Shown piece by piece: positions 54,409 through 56,984 of a stretch of 56,984 nt of DNA. How positions within the stretch are numbered: the stretch's first letter is position 1; the number at the start of each line of letters is the position of its first letter. The position numbers and the translations under genes are program-made. Below the pieces are notes generated by a model. The model did not search any database. It was not told the DNA's origin and saw only the letters and a list, made by a program, of their open reading frames with translations. Origin of the DNA: JBEKTY01 sp049515555 (GTDB lineage Bacteria > Planctomycetota > Planctomycetia > Pirellulales > Thermoguttaceae); contig JBEKTY010000031.1 of NCBI GenBank assembly GCA_049515555.1, forward strand, positions 1 through 56,984, in the 5' to 3' direction.

Positions 54409-56541
54409 ATGGCGATCTCAACGATCCCAGGGAACAGAGCGGAGCGTGGCATCTTGGTGGCGATCGGTTTGATTGCGGCTACCGTTGCTGGTCCGGCCGC
54501 AGCACAGCCGGCGCCGCAGATCGACTTCGGCGAGCCGGGGCCACAGTGGCTGCGGGAGTCGGAATCCTACGCGGTCGGATACGATCCGGCGGGTTGGGAC
54601 GCGCTGGCCCAGTCGAAGGTGAATTTCATCACCCACTGCCCGATCAACCGCGAGTTCTTCGCCCGCTGTCACGCGATGGGCATTCGCTGTTTTCCCTATG
54701 TGACGTTCTACCAGGGCTATGCCTCGCAAAGTTGCCAGGGCGTGAACCTCAAGGACCATCCTGAGTTCATCGAGGTCGATGCCCAGGGCAACCTCAAGCG
54801 TTCCGGCTTCTGGGAATCGGAAGACGCCAAGAACATGTACACCACGTGCCCCAATGTGGCCGAGTACCAGGAGGTGATGTTGGCCTGGGTGCGGCAGATC
54901 CTCGAGTTGGGGGCCGACGGGGTGTTCGTCGACAACATCAGCAGCCGCGTCCCCTGCTTTGGCCCCAAGTTCGGCAAGCACAAGCACCTGGTCGAGGACC
55001 AGAACCACGCCTTTGCGATGCTGTTGAAGCGGACCCGCGAGATGATCAAGCGGTACCGGCCGGACGGGGCCCTGATCGTCAACTCGGCCAGCCCGCTGGG
55101 CATTCCTGCGGAGTATTGGAAATACATCGACGCCGACATGCTGGAGTCGTACGTCTGCACCTGGGTCTCCACGGAGCGGTGGTTCGACTGGAAGACGCAT
55201 TGGCACCAACAGGGCATAAGGCTGCGGCCTTACCTTGAGGCGGGCAAGCAGGTGCAAGCCCTTTCTTATCTGGGGCACACGCCCTACGGCGTGAAGGAGG
55301 ACGCCTACTTTTGCTACGCCACGGCGCGGCTGGCCGGCTTCGTCTGGAACGGCGGCCTGCCCCTCTCCCATCCCGACGTAGCCCCGCTTTATCGCCTTCG
55401 GCTGGGCAAGCCGCTGGGCAACGAGCAGGAGGACGGCGGCGTCTACTGGCGGGCGTTCGAGGCTGGCCTGGTGGCCGTCAATCCCGATCGAACCAAGGAC
55501 GGCCTGATCGCCATCAAGCCGCCGATCTCCACCGCCCGCTTCTACGATTTCTTCGGAGACGGCGCCGAGCGATGGTGCCGCTACGGCGCGGGCGGGTACC
55601 GCGTGGACGGCGCCACGAAGCACGGCGGTTCGCACGCCGTGCGCTGTTATAACGCGACGGCAAGCGGCGAGAGCGGACTGACGCAAGGCGTGGAGCTCAA
55701 CCAGGAGAAACCCGTCCCCATTGTCGTCAGCGGCTGGAGCAAGGCCCGCGGCGTCTCCGGCCAGCCCGACGGCAACTACGCCCTTTACCTCGACATCGTC
55801 TTCCGCGACGGGACTTTCCTCTACGGCCAGATCGCGCCCTTCGCCTGCGGCACGCACGATTGGCAGCGGACCTCCGTGACGGTCAAGCCCCAGAAGCCGA
55901 TAAAAAGCCTCACCTGCAACGTGCTCTTCCGGTACAAGTCGGGCACGGCGTGGTTCGACGACGTATCGCTTGCCGTGCTCGACAATCCCCAGGCTCCGCG
56001 GGAAGTACTCCAGAACGGCGGGTTCGAGCAGGCATCCGGTTCCGGCCGGGTGGTCGATTTCACGGCCACACGCAAGCTGCCGGTGCCGGCCTATTCAGGC
56101 CGCGTGTTCCTCTACGCTGCGCCGGCCGGCGACGAGCTGAGCAAGGCAGGGCCGCGGCTCACCGTCGCCACCCAGCCTGGCCTGGGGGAAGTGCGATTCC
56201 GCGTCGACGGCTTCGACTACTGGACCCGTTGCGGCTCCTGGACGACGGAATACACCCTGGGCCCGGATTTCGGCGCCTTTTCGATCATGTTCGACAAGCC
56301 CGGCAAGCACGTGGTGGAGGTGGTGGACGTGGTTCCGGCTGACATGAAAACGCCGGCGGGTTACGGGACGGGCGAGCGTTTGGGCCAGTTCATGGACCCC
56401 TCCAATCCGACAAAGCCCAGCGCTGGCCGCAAGTTCCGCTTCAAGGCTTGGAGCGGACCGGTGACCTCCGAGCGGCCGGGAATCGAGATCGATGTCTCGG
56501 CGGACACGCGGCTGACGGCCACCTTCGAGGTACATAAGTAA
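54409..56541 (+). CDS. Exported TIM-barrel protein, putative glycoside hydrolase
   Basis: 710 residues, AGGAC before the ATG. The signal peptide is GILVAIGLIAATVAGPAAAQ. The barrel region has KVNFITHCPINREFFARCHA, RCFPYVTFYQGYASQSCQGV, LGADGVFVDNISSRVPCFGP (Asp170, Asp175, likely active-site acids) and YRPDGALIVNSASPLGIPAE. This layout resembles GH114 / DUF4015-type hypothetical glycosidases. The C-terminus has a jelly-roll (YALYLDIVFRDGTFLYGQ, CGTHDWQRTSVTVKPQK, GTAWFDDVSLAVLD) shared with the previous gene, then a second beta-sandwich. The role is unknown; binding and hydrolysis of a plant-type glycan is inferred. Confidence 0.72.
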   Translation: MAISTIPGNRAERGILVAIGLIAATVAGPAAAQPAPQIDFGEPGPQWLRESESYAVGYDPAGWDALAQSKVNFITHCPINREFFARCHAMGIRCFPYVTFYQGYASQSCQGVNLKDHPEFIEVDAQGNLKRSGFWESEDAKNMYTTCPNVAEYQEVMLAWVRQILELGADGVFVDNISSRVPCFGPKFGKHKHLVEDQNHAFAMLLKRTREMIKRYRPDGALIVNSASPLGIPAEYWKYIDADMLESYVCTWVSTERWFDWKTHWHQQGIRLRPYLEAGKQVQALSYLGHTPYGVKEDAYFCYATARLAGFVWNGGLPLSHPDVAPLYRLRLGKPLGNEQEDGGVYWRAFEAGLVAVNPDRTKDGLIAIKPPISTARFYDFFGDGAERWCRYGAGGYRVDGATKHGGSHAVRCYNATASGESGLTQGVELNQEKPVPIVVSGWSKARGVSGQPDGNYALYLDIVFRDGTFLYGQIAPFACGTHDWQRTSVTVKPQKPIKSLTCNVLFRYKSGTAWFDDVSLAVLDNPQAPREVLQNGGFEQASGSGRVVDFTATRKLPVPAYSGRVFLYAAPAGDELSKAGPRLTVATQPGLGEVRFRVDGFDYWTRCGSWTTEYTLGPDFGAFSIMFDKPGKHVVEVVDVVPADMKTPAGYGTGERLGQFMDPSNPTKPSAGRKFRFKAWSGPVTSERPGIEIDVSADTRLTATFEVHK

Positions 56542-56592
56542 CAGCTTGATCGCTCCCGTGACCCGTTCCAGAAACCGAAGGGACCATAGATC

Positions 56593-56877
56593 ATGCATTT
56601 TCACAAACTATGCGTTCTCGTTTCGCTCGCAGGCATCTTTGGGGCAAGGCGGAACGTCGCCTCGGCTGAGGTCATCCCGCCGCCCAACCGTCCGGCCGAC
56701 GTGAATTGGAGGCCCAGTGGGGAACTTCGCCTCGGCTATCATGGCAGCACGATCTTCGAGGGTACGGTCCGGCTAAAGACGGCCGCAGGCGAGCGGTCGG
56801 TGGCGGTCGACGAGATCCGCTTCACCCCAATCGCGACTGCCGGAGAGAAAGTGGTGCAGCAGCTTAGTTGCTGTTAA
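56593..56877 (+). pseudogene. Truncated exported protein, probably cut by a mobile element
   Basis: 94 residues, starting with MHFHKLCVLVSLAGIFGA, which is a signal-peptide-like start, ending near VASAEV. The rest (PADVNWRPSGELRLGYHGST, IFEGTVRLKTAAGERSVAV, DEIRFTPIATAGEKVVQQLS) is the beginning of a larger beta-rich secreted protein of the kind seen upstream. It stops abruptly with TAA after QQLSCC. The sequence then changes character (AT-rich, with a new -10 element and start codon), so an insertion is the simplest reading. It follows the previous gene by 51 bp. Confidence 0.6.
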
Positions 56878-56937
56878 GAAATAACTTAGCCATTGGTATA
56901 ATCTGCCTGTTCCGCTTCCACGGATGGGGAGATGGTC

Positions 56938-56984
56938 ATGGCAGACCCAGAGCGCAAGCGAATCCACCGCTGTCGGTGCCGAGG
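56938..56984 (+). CDS. Start of an open frame at the right edge, possible transposase
   Basis: Only 15 codons lie in the window: MADPERKRIHRCRCR. GGGGAG sits six bases before the ATG, and an exact TATAAT is at 56897-56902, so a promoter, ribosome binding site and start are all present. The Cys/Arg-rich start could be the zinc-ribbon beginning of a transposase, which would explain the truncated gene just upstream. This is inference from very little sequence. Confidence 0.4.
   Translation, partial: MADPERKRIHRCRCR

Overview
The window reads as chromosome from a GC-rich, undescribed Planctomycete (Pirellulales-like). The evidence is a DUF1549/DUF1553 cytochrome-like protein next to a Tat-exported DUF1501 protein, a WD40 protein and a PPC-domain protein; a hydrazine-synthase-alpha-related dihaem protein; very large secreted proteins including a methyltransferase-like/PQQ-propeller fusion; a Tat-signal Gfo/Idh/MocA oxidoreductase; and long perfect inverted repeats between genes. 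Species was not determined. No rRNA, tRNA or CRISPR array was seen.

Left end (1-1081): degraded mobile DNA, with the C-terminal scrap of an ISAzo13-type transposase and the 3' end (domains V/VI) of a group II intron. 1082-8582 (minus strand): a four-gene planctomycete export/surface operon, transcribed DUF1549/1553, DUF1501, WD40, PPC protein. 8925-11543 (minus): an HzsA-related dihaem beta-propeller protein.

12385-14640: a small decayed island with two HTH proteins, an orphan protein, a truncated conserved small protein and a chimeric HTH/DNA-methyltransferase fragment.

14633-24437: a carbohydrate or polyol catabolic block read outward from a divergent promoter region near 19.3 kb. Leftward: an SMP-30-like propeller protein, an FGGY (xylulokinase-like) kinase, a glycerol-dehydrogenase-like Fe/Zn enzyme and a VOC protein. 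Rightward: SDR, DeoC aldolase, zinc medium-chain dehydrogenase, second SDR and second FGGY kinase. Two oxidoreductase types, two kinases and one aldolase suggest oxidation to a ketose, phosphorylation and aldol cleavage. The substrate is not visible from sequence.

25157-56877: a glycan-degradation region with pectin / rhamnogalacturonan signatures: a PL26-like (PcRGLX/YetA) exo-rhamnogalacturonan lyase, GH29 alpha-L-fucosidase, GH106 alpha-L-rhamnosidase, GH127-type beta-L-arabinofuranosidase, a Gfo/Idh/MocA oxidoreductase and several large exported proteins (TIM-barrel or alpha/alpha-barrel types) that I cannot assign to a family. Together they could strip rhamnose, fucose, arabinose and galacturonate-type sugars from pectin side chains, and the 14.6-24.4 kb block could take up the products. 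No SusC/D pair, transporter or obvious regulator is present, so this is not a Bacteroidetes-style PUL. The right end holds a truncated exported protein followed by what looks like the start of another mobile element.

Start codons were chosen by Shine-Dalgarno position and signal peptides. Long antisense reading frames are abundant in this GC-rich DNA and were left out.
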